Positions 8,368 through 17,497 are shown, numbered from the stretch's first letter. The stretch: 64,000 nucleotides of DNA from Methylobacterium sp. Leaf104 (GCF_001422885.1 NZ_LMMZ01000041.1:62001-126000), one strand, 5' to 3'. Program-made: numbers and translations. Notes: generated by a model not told the origin, from the letters alone.

Positions 8368-8787
8368 ATGGCGCACGCACCCCCCATGACCATCGGCGAC
8401 CTGGCCGCGGCGACGAACACCCGCGTCGAGACGGTCCGGTGGTACGAGAAGGTGAAGCTCCTGCCGGCGCCGGAAAGGTCGGCGGGCAACTACCGTCTCT
8501 ACGGTCCGGAGCACCTGCGCCGCCTGAGCTTCATCCGGCGGGGACGGGACCTCGGCTTCACGGTCGACCAGATCCGGGAGCTTCTCGCCATGGCCGACGA
8601 CCGCGACCGGTCCTGCGCCGAGGTCGACACCATCGCCCGCGCCCACCTGGCGCAGGTCGAGCGCAAGCTGGCCGACCTGACCCGGTTGGCGCATGAGCTG
8701 CGTGACGTCATCGGTCAGTGCGGCTGCGGGTCCGTCGCCGACTGCCGCATCATTGAGGCTTTGTCTCCCCACGGGGATCCGTCCTGA
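8368..8787 (+). CDS. MerR-family divalent-metal regulator (ZntR/CadR-like)
   Basis: A 139-residue MerR-family activator: helix-turn-helix at about residues 6-75, coiled dimer helix 85-118, metal loop GQCGCGSVADCRIIEAL near the C terminus. A Cys in DRSCAEVDTIA aligns with ZntR Cys79, which together with the loop cysteines defines +2-metal sensors; this contrasts with the copper regulator at 3402. Divergent to the ZntA-type ATPase and next to its promoter, it is the likely Zn/Cd/Pb sensor. ATG 8368 and ATG 8386 are both possible; the latter removes six residues before the conserved MTIGDLA. Confidence 0.87.
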   Translation: MAHAPPMTIGDLAAATNTRVETVRWYEKVKLLPAPERSAGNYRLYGPEHLRRLSFIRRGRDLGFTVDQIRELLAMADDRDRSCAEVDTIARAHLAQVERKLADLTRLAHELRDVIGQCGCGSVADCRIIEALSPHGDPS

Positions 8788-8999
8788 GGATGGATCGGCC
8801 TCGTCGGCATCAGGTGGAAGTGCGTCCTCCCGCCGATGTTGCAGAGGCAGTACAGAAGGTAGACGCAGGCCGGGATGGCGATGAGGGCCAGGGCGAACGC
8901 CCGGCCGGCCGCGCGACGGACGTGGGGCCTGACGCGGCGTCGGCGACGTGAGCCGCCGCCGCCCCAGTCAGCGATGGTTCGGGCGACCTTCTTGCTCAT
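8715..8999 (-). CDS. Small single-helix membrane protein, last gene of czc operon
   Basis: A 94-residue ORF with a basic N-terminal region (Arg-rich, about residues 18-34), one hydrophobic segment (AFALALIAIPACVYLLYCLC) and a short polar tail. The ATG at 8999 is preceded by AGGAGG at good spacing and lies 11 bases after the czcA stop, which argues for a real gene. Its last 73 bases overlap the 3' end of the divergent-strand MerR gene, which is unusual. No family recognised. Confidence 0.5.
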   Translation of the reverse strand: MSKKVARTIADWGGGGSRRRRRVRPHVRRAAGRAFALALIAIPACVYLLYCLCNIGGRTHFHLMPTRPIHPQDGSPWGDKASMMRQSATDPQPH

Positions 9000-9009
9000 G
9001 CCGACCCTC

Positions 9010-12000
9010 CTACTCGGCGGCGCGGAGATGCGGTTGGACCGGCATGGGCCGATCCTTCCTCTCGGGGGCGACCGCACCGGCGAACCTGGCATAGAGGGCC
9101 GGCAGGACGACGAGGGTCAGAAGGGTCGCCGAGATGAGGCCGCCGATGACTACCGTCGCCAGGGGGCGCTGGATCTCTGCCCCGGTCTCGGTCGCCAGCG
9201 CCATCGGTACGAACCCGAGAGATGCCACCAGCGCGGTCATCGCCACTGGACGGAGCCGGGTCATGGCGCCCTCCATGATGGCCTCGCGCCTTGGCCGTCC
9301 CTCGGCGATGAGCTGCTTGATGTAGGTCAGCATCACCAAGCCGTTGAGCACCGCCACCCCGGACAGGGCGATGAAGCCGACGGCCGCGGGCACCGAGAAC
9401 GGCATGCCCCGCAGCCATAGGGCGGCGATGCCCCCGGTCAGCGCCAAAGGAACCGCGCTGAACACCAGGAGCGCGTCCCGGGCCGAGTTCAGGGCCGAGA
9501 ACAGCAGCAGGAAGATCAGGAAGAAGCACACCGGGACGACCACCATCAGGCGCTGGCGGGCGGAAGCCAGGTTCTCGAATTGCCCGCCCCAGGTGACGTA
9601 GTAGCCGGCCGGAAGTGAGACCCCCGTGGCCACCTTGTCTTGCGCCTCGGCCACGAGCGAGCCGATGTCGCGGCCCCGGACGTTGGCGGTGACCACGACC
9701 CGGCGCCGGCCGTTCTCGCGCGAGATCTGGTTCGGGCCCTCCGTCACCGAGAAGCTCGCGACCTGCTTCAGGAGCACGGACGCGGCGCGCCCGTTCGGTC
9801 CGGGAGGCAACGGCACCGGGATGTTCTCCAGGGCCTCGCGGTCCTCGCGCACCTTGTCGTTGAGGCGCACGACGATGGGGAAGCGCCGGTCGCCCTCGAA
9901 GACGACGCCCGCCTCGCGGCCCCCGATGGCCGCCCCGATGACGTCCTGGATCGCGGACGTGCTCAGGCCCAGGCGGGCCGCCTCGGCCTTGTTGATCCCG
10001 ATCTCCAGGAACGGCAGCCCAGCCGTCTGCTCGACCTTCACGTCGTCCGCGCCCTCGACCCCGCGCAGGATGCCGGCGATCTGGTTCGCGGCCGCGGTCA
10101 TCGCGCCCAGATCATCGCCGAAGACCTTTACGGCGAGGTCGCCGCGGGTGCCGGCCAACAGCTCGTTGAAGCGAAGCTGGATGGGCTGGGAGAACTCGTA
10201 GACGTTGCCCGCGAGCGCCCCGAGGGCCTTCTCGATGCTCTCCTGCAACTCGGCCTTGGACAGGTCCGGGTCCGGCCATTCGGCTTGCGGCTTCAGGATG
10301 ACGAAGGTGTCCGACGAGCTCGGCGGCATCGGGTCCGAGGCGACCTCGGCGGTGCCGGTCTTCGAGAAGACGTAGGCGACCTGGGGGAACCGGCCGATGG
10401 CCTGCTCGACCTTCAATTGCATCGCCTGCGATTGCGACAGGGACGTCGACGGGATGCGCTGGGCGTTCAACGCGATGCTCTTCTCGTCGAGCTGCGGGAT
10501 GAACTCCTGCCCCAGACCCCTGAACAGGACGCCGGCTCCGACGAGCAGCACCAGGGCGACCGCGACGAAAAGCATGGGCACGCGCAGGGCGGCCCCGAGG
10601 ACCGGGCGGTAGGCGGCCTTGATCGCCCGGACGAAGAAGTTGTCGGTCTCGGTGACCTTGCCGGTGATGACGATGGAGATCATCGCCGGGACGAAGGTGA
10701 GCGACAGGACGAAGGCCGCGACCAGGGCGATGATGACGGTAAGCGCCATCGGCTCGAACATCTTGCCCTCGACCCCGGTGAAGGTGAGGAGCGGCACGTA
10801 GACGAGGATGATGATGGCCTGCCCGTAGAGGGAGGGCTTGATCATCTCCTCGGCCGAGGCCCGCACGGTGGCGAGGCGCTCCTCCAAGTCGAGCTTTCGC
10901 CCGAGTTCCCCTTGGCGTTCGGCGAGGTGGCGAAGGGCGTTCTCGGTGATGATGACTGCCCCGTCGACGATAAGGCCGAAATCGAGGGCCCCGAGGCTCA
11001 TCAGGTTGGCGCTGATGCGCCCCTGGACCATGCCCGTCATGGTCATCAGCATCGCCACCGGGATGACTAGGGCCGTGACGATGGCCGCGCGGATGTTGCC
11101 GAGCAGCAGGAACAGGATGACCACGACGAGGGCGGCGCCCTCGGCCAGGTTCTTGGCGACCGTTCGGATGGTGGCCTCGACCAGGACCGTGCGATTGAGG
11201 ACCGTCTGGACCTCGACGCCGGGCGGGAGCGTGCGCCGGATGCCGGTCATGCGCGCGTCGACCGCGGCGGCGACGGTGCGGCTGTTCTCGCCGATGAGCA
11301 TCAGGGCGGTGCCGATGACGACCTCCTGCCCGTCCTCGCTGCCCGACCCGGTGCGCAGATCGCGCCCGATCCGCACCTCGGCGACGTCGGAGATGCGGAC
11401 CGGCACGCCGCCGCGTGTGGTCACGACGACCGACCCGATGTCCTCCATGCTCTCCAAGCGGCCGGCGGCGCGCACGACGTAGCCCTCGCCGTTGTCCTCC
11501 AGGTAGCGCGCGCCCTGGTTGGCGTTGTTGGCCTCCAGCGCCCTGCCGATGTCGGCGAAGGACAGGTCGAGGGCCGTCAGCCTCATCGGGTCGGGCTGGA
11601 CGTGGTACTGCTTCTCGAAGCCGCCGATGCCGTCGACGCCGGCCACACCTGGGACGGTCCTCACCTGTGGGCGAATGATCCAGTCCTGGACCGTGCGCAG
11701 GTAGGCCGTGCGTTCGAGCTCCGTCGAGAGCCTGTGGCTCTCGGGTGTGAGGTAGCTGCCGTCCGGCTGCCAACCGGGTTTACCGGGCTTCGAGACCTTG
11801 CGCTCGGCAGGTTTCGCGTAGTGCACCGACCACATGTAGATCTCGCCCAGGCCCGTCGAGATCGGCCCCATGCGCGGCTCGACCCCGGACGGCATCGCCG
11901 CCTCGGCCTCCTGAAGGCGCTCGGCGACCTGCTGGCGGGCGAAATAGATGTTCGTCGCCTCGGAGAAGACGGCGGTGACCTGGGAGAACCCGTTCCGGGA

Positions 12001-12255
12001 TAGCGAGCGGGTGTATTCCAGGCCCTTGATGCCTGCGAGCGCGGTCTCGACCTGGTACGTGATGATGCGCTCGATGTCGTTCGGCGAGAGCGAGGGCGCC
12101 GTGGTGTTGATCTGCACCTGGTTGTTGGTGATGTCCGGCACCGCGTCGATGGGAAGCTTCGTCAGTGAGAACACGCCGAACCCGGCCGCGAGCAGCGACA
12201 GGAGCACCACGAGCCAACGCTGGCGGACGGAGAAGTCGAGGATCTTCGAGATCAT
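9010..12255 (-). CDS. czcA: CzcA-type divalent-metal RND permease
   Basis: A 1081-residue HME-RND pump for Co/Zn/Cd-class metals. It starts MISKILDFSVRQRW and ends shortly after the last membrane helix. TM4 reads ALDFGLIVDGAVIITEN, the HME1 signature with the two acidic residues needed for proton relay in CzcA. The periplasmic porter domains include PSGVEPRMGPISTGLGEI and the second half repeats the fold (FINFRR-type helix region replaced here by LLLFSALNSARDALL). The ATG at 12255 overlaps nothing and is 11 bases from the adaptor gene stop. With czcB at 12267 it forms the inner part of a tripartite pump; no outer-membrane czcC gene is seen in the window. Confidence 0.93.
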   Translation of the reverse strand: MISKILDFSVRQRWLVVLLSLLAAGFGVFSLTKLPIDAVPDITNNQVQINTTAPSLSPNDIERIITYQVETALAGIKGLEYTRSLSRNGFSQVTAVFSEATNIYFARQQVAERLQEAEAAMPSGVEPRMGPISTGLGEIYMWSVHYAKPAERKVSKPGKPGWQPDGSYLTPESHRLSTELERTAYLRTVQDWIIRPQVRTVPGVAGVDGIGGFEKQYHVQPDPMRLTALDLSFADIGRALEANNANQGARYLEDNGEGYVVRAAGRLESMEDIGSVVVTTRGGVPVRISDVAEVRIGRDLRTGSGSEDGQEVVIGTALMLIGENSRTVAAAVDARMTGIRRTLPPGVEVQTVLNRTVLVEATIRTVAKNLAEGAALVVVILFLLLGNIRAAIVTALVIPVAMLMTMTGMVQGRISANLMSLGALDFGLIVDGAVIITENALRHLAERQGELGRKLDLEERLATVRASAEEMIKPSLYGQAIIILVYVPLLTFTGVEGKMFEPMALTVIIALVAAFVLSLTFVPAMISIVITGKVTETDNFFVRAIKAAYRPVLGAALRVPMLFVAVALVLLVGAGVLFRGLGQEFIPQLDEKSIALNAQRIPSTSLSQSQAMQLKVEQAIGRFPQVAYVFSKTGTAEVASDPMPPSSSDTFVILKPQAEWPDPDLSKAELQESIEKALGALAGNVYEFSQPIQLRFNELLAGTRGDLAVKVFGDDLGAMTAAANQIAGILRGVEGADDVKVEQTAGLPFLEIGINKAEAARLGLSTSAIQDVIGAAIGGREAGVVFEGDRRFPIVVRLNDKVREDREALENIPVPLPPGPNGRAASVLLKQVASFSVTEGPNQISRENGRRRVVVTANVRGRDIGSLVAEAQDKVATGVSLPAGYYVTWGGQFENLASARQRLMVVVPVCFFLIFLLLFSALNSARDALLVFSAVPLALTGGIAALWLRGMPFSVPAAVGFIALSGVAVLNGLVMLTYIKQLIAEGRPRREAIMEGAMTRLRPVAMTALVASLGFVPMALATETGAEIQRPLATVVIGGLISATLLTLVVLPALYARFAGAVAPERKDRPMPVQPHLRAAE

Positions 12256-12266
12256 GGCGGCCGCCC

Positions 12267-13574
12267 TCAGTGGTCGTGGTCGGCTTCGGCCTTGCCGAGC
12301 TCGGCCTTCAGGACGAAGGAGTTGGCCACCGCGACCTCGTCGCCGGGCTCCAGGCCGGCGACGACCTCGTAGGCATCGTCGTCCGCCTTGCCGAGGGTCA
12401 CCTCCCGCTTCGAGAAGCCCTCCTCGGTCCGCACGAACACCACCTTCTCGCCACCGATGGTCTGGATGGCGGACTTCGGCAGCCGCACAACGACCTTGTC
12501 CTGGGCGATCTCGATCTCGGTCGTGACGAAGGTGCCCGGGCGCCAGGACATGTCCTTGTTCGGCAGGGCGACGATGACCCGGGCCGAGCGCGTCTCCGGG
12601 TTGAGGATCGGGCTGACGAAGACGACCTTGCCCTCGGGGCGGGGAGCGTCCTCGCTCCCGACGATAGTCACCCTGGCGCCCTCGCGGACCTTGGACAGCT
12701 CGGTGGTGGGGACGGGGAGCTCGATCCAGAGGGAGGAGAGGTCGGCCACGGTATAGACGTCGGCCGGGTCCCCCTCGCTGCCGACCTTCGTTCCGACGTC
12801 GACCTTGCGCTCCACGATCCGCCCTGCGAGGGGGGACCTGAGCTCGAAGCGGCGAAGCGACGACAAGTTCGGAGTGGTTTCGTCCTTCTTGGCCGCGGCG
12901 GCGACCTCGGTCGCGTTCAGCCCGAGGGCCGATAGCTTCTGGCGGGAGAGATCGACCCGCAGGCCCGCCTCGGAGTAGGCGGCCTTCGCGTTGAGGAAGG
13001 CCGATTCCGCCGAGATCCTCTTGTCCCAGAGGGCCTGCTGCCGGTCGAAGTTGGTCTTTTCCAGATCCGCCTTGACCGTCGCGGTGAGGAAGTCGCTCTT
13101 GGCATCCGCGACCTCGCGGCTGTCCAGGACGGCGACGATCTCGCCCTTGGCGACGTCTTCGCCGAGACGCTTGCGCATCTCCGCCACTGTCCCGGCGACC
13201 CGCGCAGGCACCCGGGCGATCCGGTCGGCGTCCTGGGTGATGGTGCCGGGCACCAGGAGATGGCGCGAGAGGATGCCGCCCTCGACATGCGCCAGCTTGA
13301 TGTCCTGCTCGGCGGCCTGCTCGGCCGTCATCTTGATCTTGCCCTCGCTTGCCTCGTCGTGGCCGTGCGCCTCGCCCTCGGCGTGTTTGTGGTCGCCGTC
13401 GACCTTGGTGGCCTGCGCCCCGGTCACGGCCGCGTTGGTCGCCGGAGTCTTGGCCGCGGTGGAGGACAGGCCGGCGGCGGCCAGCGCGCCCCGCACGGTC
13501 TCGGACACGCGGGGGACGGCACCGCCGATGGCGACGCCTATGGCCAGGAGGGCCACGGATATGATTGCACGCAT
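12267..13574 (-). CDS. czcB: CzcB-type periplasmic adaptor of metal efflux pump
   Basis: A 435-residue membrane-fusion protein with an N-terminal signal or anchor (MRAIISVALLAIGVAIGG). A His-rich stretch near residues 60-75 (GDHKHAEGEAHGHDE) and a DHDH C terminus are probably metal contacts. The middle has the barrel-sandwich segment VPARVAGTVAEMRKRLGEDV, an alpha hairpin (about 155-215), and the beta-barrel region with DLSSLWIELPVP. These features are typical of CzcB/CusB adaptors that link CzcA to an outer-membrane channel. It lies 11 bases upstream of czcA in the same operon. No strong ribosome site is visible before the ATG, so the exact start is less sure. Confidence 0.9.
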   Translation of the reverse strand: MRAIISVALLAIGVAIGGAVPRVSETVRGALAAAGLSSTAAKTPATNAAVTGAQATKVDGDHKHAEGEAHGHDEASEGKIKMTAEQAAEQDIKLAHVEGGILSRHLLVPGTITQDADRIARVPARVAGTVAEMRKRLGEDVAKGEIVAVLDSREVADAKSDFLTATVKADLEKTNFDRQQALWDKRISAESAFLNAKAAYSEAGLRVDLSRQKLSALGLNATEVAAAAKKDETTPNLSSLRRFELRSPLAGRIVERKVDVGTKVGSEGDPADVYTVADLSSLWIELPVPTTELSKVREGARVTIVGSEDAPRPEGKVVFVSPILNPETRSARVIVALPNKDMSWRPGTFVTTEIEIAQDKVVVRLPKSAIQTIGGEKVVFVRTEEGFSKREVTLGKADDDAYEVVAGLEPGDEVAVANSFVLKAELGKAEADHDH

Positions 13575-13713
13575 GGAAGGGAGGCCGTTCGCATAGGACC
13601 GCGGTCACCGCCTGGGGCTGGGTCGACGGTCCGGATCAAGTCAAGCTCGCTCAAGGAGCCGGCATCCGCTGGGATGTCCGGTCTGCATCCGCCACAGCCG
13701 TGGCGGTGCCGCC

Positions 13714-14076
13714 TCAGGCGCGAGGGGGCCTTGGAAGGCGACCGGCGGAGATCGAGGCTACGGTGACGTCGGCCGTGGCATAGGACGGGCGTCCGGCGGT
13801 GGCGATCGGAATCCCGGGTGACGCCTCGATGCAAATGGCCAGATGGCAGCCGCAGGTCGCATGGCAGGCCGGGCACCCGTCGGGCTGGTCCGGCGCACCC
13901 TTATGCGAGGACGTGGCGAACGCGGGCGCGTGATCAGGAAGGCGATGGGCGTCGGCGGAGGAAATCGCACAGGGCGCCATGAGCGCCAGGAGGAGGACGA
14001 ACGACAGCAGGCGGACGGCGGTCGCCCACCAGCCGCGCGACGCCTCGTAGGCCCTGATCGGGAATCCCGCGCTCAT
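13714..14076 (-). CDS. Small Cys/His-rich exported protein ahead of czcBA
   Basis: A 120-residue ORF with a signal-type hydrophobic helix (about residues 14-33, LLSFVLLLALMAPCAISS) followed by a His/Cys cluster HKGAPDQ..CPACHATCGCHLAIC. Placement on the same strand 139 bases before czcB suggests a periplasmic metal-binding accessory. The start is uncertain: ATG 14076 is used, ATG 14112 is also in frame, and neither has a strong ribosome site. It resembles short Cys-rich leader ORFs of RND metal operons, but no named family is assigned. Confidence 0.5.
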   Translation of the reverse strand: MSAGFPIRAYEASRGWWATAVRLLSFVLLLALMAPCAISSADAHRLPDHAPAFATSSHKGAPDQPDGCPACHATCGCHLAICIEASPGIPIATAGRPSYATADVTVASISAGRLPRPPRA

Positions 14077-14470
14077 GACTGCCTTATGGACGATCCGGAG
14101 GCGCTCGTACATGCCGGACGGGCGTCCCAGGACGCCTATCCGAATGCCGACATGCTCGGGGGTGCGTCCGCGGAGACGTCGCCCCCCTCTGCGACTTGGG
14201 TCGCCGTAGCGTCGCGATTCCCGCCCGCCCGAGCAGGTCGGCGAGGAGCGGGACCGGGCATCGGACATGCTGCGCACCTAGTTTTGGAACCGGTCCTGGC
14301 GATCGTCCGACAAGCCAAAGATGGAGCTGGGTTAGGCACGGGCGGCCCCTTCCACGAAGGGACGGAACCGCGCACCGGCCCATGCGTAAAACGCTCCAGG
14401 CCACGCTTACCGAGGATCAACCAAGGGAGCCGGGCCGCCAGCCTCAGCAGAATGCCGCGGTTGAAGTTCG
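14077..14470. other. Intergenic stretch without a supported gene
   Basis: About 390 bases between the czc operon and the toxin-antitoxin operon. One small hairpin (CCCTTC-CAC-GAAGGG, 14346-14360) is visible; ORFs here have no ribosome site or recognisable protein. Confidence 0.5.
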
Positions 14471-14487
14471 GGTAGCATGGTGCTACC
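14471..14487. promoter_or_regulatory. Palindrome at the mqsRA promoter, likely antitoxin operator
   Basis: GGTAGCA-TGG-TGCTACC, 7-base arms with a 3-base gap, ends 13 bases before the toxin start at 14501. MqsA-type antitoxins repress their own operon by binding short palindromes, so this is the best candidate operator. It overlaps an alternative ATG at 14477, which argues against that start. Confidence 0.65.
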
Positions 14488-14500
14488 TCTTGGAGGCTGG

Positions 14501-14818
14501 ATGGCGCCGCACAATCCCCTGGCAAAGGTCCGCGCGCTCGCCGCCGACGAGGAGGCCTGTTCGTTCTTTTCTCCCGTCCTCGAAGAGCTCAGGACCCGTA
14601 AGCTCGACACTGACGACCTGCGGGCGATCATCCAGACGGAATTGGGCGAGGCGCACTTCAGCAAGTCCGAGCCGACGCGAAGACACCACCCGACCACCGT
14701 GTCGGACTACTACTCGATCTGGGTCGACGACTGCGCCGACTGGATGTTCCTGAAGCTGCTGGTCACCGGCGCTGACGTCCTGGTCGTCACCTCATTCAAG
14801 AAGGATATCGATCGATGA
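14501..14818 (+). CDS. mqsR: MqsR-family type II toxin (predicted mRNA interferase)
   Basis: A 105-residue protein of the MqsR/RelE-like fold. MqsR toxins cut mRNA at GCU-type sites and are held inactive by MqsA. The C-terminal half shows the family pattern: HFSKSEPT, a short linker, then YYSIWVDDCADWMFLKLLV and DVLVVTSFKKD, equivalent to the E. coli region ending in VLIVSFKEK. The ATG at 14501 follows GGAGG; an ATG at 14477 would begin inside the palindromic operator. The stop overlaps the antitoxin start by four bases (ATGA). The toxin-first gene order is typical of mqsRA. Confidence 0.8.
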   Translation: MAPHNPLAKVRALAADEEACSFFSPVLEELRTRKLDTDDLRAIIQTELGEAHFSKSEPTRRHHPTTVSDYYSIWVDDCADWMFLKLLVTGADVLVVTSFKKDIDR

Positions 14819-15417
14819 CGATGGAGGCCTGCCAAGCCTGCGAGGCGATCGCGGTCTGCGAGCGCGTCGAGCCCTTCGTGGTCGAACGGTCGGGGAAGAG
14901 CCTCGCCATCCAGGACCGTCGCATGGTCTGCGCCGAATGCGGGAACGTCAGCTATCAGGGCTCTCAGATCTCTGAGCACGAGCTCGCCGTCGCCAACGCC
15001 GTGCGAGAGATGGACGGGCTCCTGTCCGCCGCCGAGCTCAACGCCATCCGCCTCAAGTACAAGCTCCGCCAGGCCGACATGGAACAGATCCTCTCCACCG
15101 GCCCGAAGACCTGGACCCGCTGGGAGCGCGGCAAGGTTCCTCAGAGCAAGGTCGCCGACCGCTACATCCGCGCCCTAGCCCGGGACCCCTACCTCGCCCG
15201 CCGCGAGATGCTTGCGGCCGGGGTCGTAAACCCGGAGGCCGAGGGCGTCTTCGCCCAGATCGAGCTTGACGATCGCAAGCGCGCCCACGCCGTCATGCGC
15301 GACGCCCTCGGGCGGCGCACCGAGATCGACCACGAGCGCTTCGCCGCCCTCGCTGCCGACGCGGCCTTCGACGCCTTCCACGGTAACCACGCGAACCCGG
15401 AAGCCGTCGCCGCATGA
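14815..15417 (+). CDS. mqsA: MqsA-family antitoxin with zinc finger and HTH
   Basis: A 200-residue antitoxin. The N-terminal zinc finger has C6-x2-C9 and C39-x2-C42, the MqsA/YgiT pattern that binds the toxin. Residues about 65-135 form an XRE-type helix-turn-helix (LRQADMEQILSTGPKTWTRWERGK) that binds the operon palindrome. The C-terminal extension (about 140-200) exceeds the 131-residue E. coli protein and is of unknown use. It overlaps mqsR by ATGA at its start and overlaps the third gene by ATGA at its stop. Confidence 0.85.
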   Translation: MTMEACQACEAIAVCERVEPFVVERSGKSLAIQDRRMVCAECGNVSYQGSQISEHELAVANAVREMDGLLSAAELNAIRLKYKLRQADMEQILSTGPKTWTRWERGKVPQSKVADRYIRALARDPYLARREMLAAGVVNPEAEGVFAQIELDDRKRAHAVMRDALGRRTEIDHERFAALAADAAFDAFHGNHANPEAVAA

Positions 15418-16079
15418 GCGAGAAGCCTCCCATGGGCGTGCTCCACCACCTTCCGCCGAGGAAACCCCTCGCGGATATGGAGGATTTCCGGCGCGACGTG
15501 GGAGAGACCATCGCGGCACAGTTCCGGGAGCAGAACGAGATCCTCCGCGCCGAGCGCGGTGAGCATCTAGCGCGTGTCCGGGAACAGGATGAGCGCCTCC
15601 AGCGGCAAGGCGAGCTCATTGAGCGGCTCACCCGCGGCGTCGAGCTCCTCGTCACCGAGATGCACGGCGTCCGGACCGGCAAGGCGGAGGAGGCCTTCGC
15701 CCGCGTCGGCGGCGAGGGCGCCGCCCCGGACCTGCCCACCGTCTCCGCGGAGTCCGCAGTGGTCTACATCTGTACCGCGGGCAGTATCGGCCGGAAGCTC
15801 GACTTCCGCGCCAGCGAGATCGGTACCCTGCTCGGCGCCAAGGGCCTGCGCTGGGCGGGCAACGGCGCCTACCAGGAACTCGGACGCGAGGTCGGCCCGA
15901 ACCATACCAAGTTCTGGCACCGCGACGTCCCCGCCCGGCTCCGGCGCGTCCTGGACGAGAACAACCCAGCCCGCCACGGCATCACCGATCGCAGTGTCCT
16001 CGCGATCTTCCGCAAGTGGAGCGCCCGCCGGACCGGCGGCCCAGACCTCCTCGACAGCATCGAGGCGCTCAAGGCCTGA
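15414..16079 (+). CDS. Unknown protein coupled to mqsRA
   Basis: A 221-residue protein of no recognised family. Residues about 20-85 are charged and helical (REQNEILRAERGEHLARVRE), probably a coiled coil. A globular C-terminal half contains VVYICTAGSIGRKL, LLGAKGLRWAGNGAY and WHRDVPARLRRVLDE, ending FRKWSARRTGG. The start ATG overlaps the mqsA stop by ATGA, so it is translated with the toxin-antitoxin pair. It could be a third regulator or an effector of the module; that is inference. Confidence 0.75.
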   Translation: MSEKPPMGVLHHLPPRKPLADMEDFRRDVGETIAAQFREQNEILRAERGEHLARVREQDERLQRQGELIERLTRGVELLVTEMHGVRTGKAEEAFARVGGEGAAPDLPTVSAESAVVYICTAGSIGRKLDFRASEIGTLLGAKGLRWAGNGAYQELGREVGPNHTKFWHRDVPARLRRVLDENNPARHGITDRSVLAIFRKWSARRTGGPDLLDSIEALKA

Positions 16080-16247
16080 GCCCGGGCATCAGTTTCGGTG
16101 TGCCGCGGCGATTTGCTGTAACCTTGGTAACGGGGTTTTGATGAAAGCGCATCTAAGAAGCTATAAGCGTTGTCACGCGATCTATATCATCGGATTGTAT
16201 TGTACTTGTATATATCAATCACGAACTAATTATCACGCATTCTCTAC

Positions 16248-16991
16248 GTGAACCTCTCAACGAGAGATAATAATGGCATGATAGGTATCGGAGGCACGGA
16301 ATTCTACAAAATATTTCACGAGGAAATAGAAAAACCTCGAATATTTGCTGATATAAATCAGCTTGCGCCGTCCGACATCGAACTCAGAATTCGCGCAATC
16401 TTCACTGCGCATAATTTTGATTTGGATGCTGTCGGCTTCGTACAAGCCTGTATGTATCAGCGAGAACAGAAGCTACCTTTCATAAAAATTGGACCCAAGC
16501 GACTTACTGAAGATGTTGACCTACTCGTTAAGGCCGTCGCATTCGGAATAGTTGACTGTCAAGAAATATCAACTGATCTCAGATTTAGTCTGTCAAGACC
16601 AGAGTCAAATCTATATGTAAACGGATTTCCTGCATGTTGCTTGAGAGATATAAATCGGATGCACGATGATGATCAAGATATGGATCACTTAGAATTCACG
16701 CGATTACATGGGGCTGCCGTGCTTGATCAAATCCAGCCTGTCATTCGTGATTTAAAAACATATTGGGGGAAAGAACCTCTCAATAAAAGCGTTCTGAAAA
16801 AGAGTTTGTTCTTACCAATAAAAGATCAAACAATTTCAGATATTCTCGAAACTGTCCCCGGTGAAATCATGCGAAGTTCACTCAGAGGACAAATTGAAAG
16901 GGCAGCATATGTAAGACATGAAAGATTGAGACTGCTTAGGAGCCCCCGATTACCTTCGATAGACGATGAAAAGGCGATTTTTGATATTTGA
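16248..16991 (+). CDS. AT-rich orphan gene of unknown function
   Basis: A 247-codon ORF whose base composition (many A/T third positions) is far from the GC-rich neighbours, pointing to recent acquisition from a different genome. The product is soluble, with no signal or membrane segment and no motif I can place; recognisable landmarks are LPFIKIGPKRLTEDVDLLVK and YVNGFPACCLRDINRMHDDD. A GTG at 16248 opens the frame; ATG at 16278, ten codons later, is an equally good start. The 170 bases upstream are also AT-rich and probably came with the gene. Confidence 0.6.
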   Translation: MNLSTRDNNGMIGIGGTEFYKIFHEEIEKPRIFADINQLAPSDIELRIRAIFTAHNFDLDAVGFVQACMYQREQKLPFIKIGPKRLTEDVDLLVKAVAFGIVDCQEISTDLRFSLSRPESNLYVNGFPACCLRDINRMHDDDQDMDHLEFTRLHGAAVLDQIQPVIRDLKTYWGKEPLNKSVLKKSLFLPIKDQTISDILETVPGEIMRSSLRGQIERAAYVRHERLRLLRSPRLPSIDDEKAIFDI

Positions 16992-17149
16992 AAAATTGCC
17001 TTTTACACTGATCAGTGCAAACTACAAACGGCCGGAAGTGAACAGAAGCCGGGGCTGGCTCAATAGCCGGGAAGTCAGCCGACGACGCTGGTTCCCATCG
17101 CGTCGGGAGCCTTCAGGTCACACGACTGCATCCCGTGGGGCGATCACGT

Positions 17150-17497
17150 TAATTGCGCGGCCTCGAAGGGCGGCACGACGACGCTGATGTGCACCCTCGC
17201 CCAGGAATTCGCCCCGCGCGGGGTGCGCGTGAACGCCATCGACCCGGCGCCGTGAGGACCGGCATTAACGCGGGCGAGATGCAGGGTAAAAATCTCCGCA
17301 GTGCGGTGTCGCAGATCCCGTATGGTCGCATCGGACGGGTCGAGGACATCGCCGCGGCCATCGCGCTCCTGGCCTGCGACCTGTCCGACTACATCGTCGG
17401 CGACACCCTTCTCGTCGATGGTGGGATGACCACTCCTGGCACGATGCCTATCGGCGGTAGGCCGGGGCCCGCACCTCCAAATCCGATTGATAGGTGA
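17150..17497 (+). pseudogene. Short-chain dehydrogenase/reductase remnant
   Basis: Only the C-terminal third of an SDR-type oxidoreductase is left. One frame gives AASKGGTTTLMCTLAQEF (the active-site region past the catalytic Tyr) and GVRVNAIDPAP before a stop at about 17255. A frameshift then allows GAVRTGIN, PYGRIGRVEDIAAAIALLA and DTLLVDGGMT to continue to 17497. The Rossmann nucleotide-binding part is missing. It is a decayed fragment beside the large ATPase gene. Confidence 0.75.

Noticed and set aside
9010..13608. One very long minus-strand frame of 1532 codons
   Set aside because: It runs from czcA through the adaptor gene in the wrong frame. The real genes are 9010-12255 and 12267-13574.
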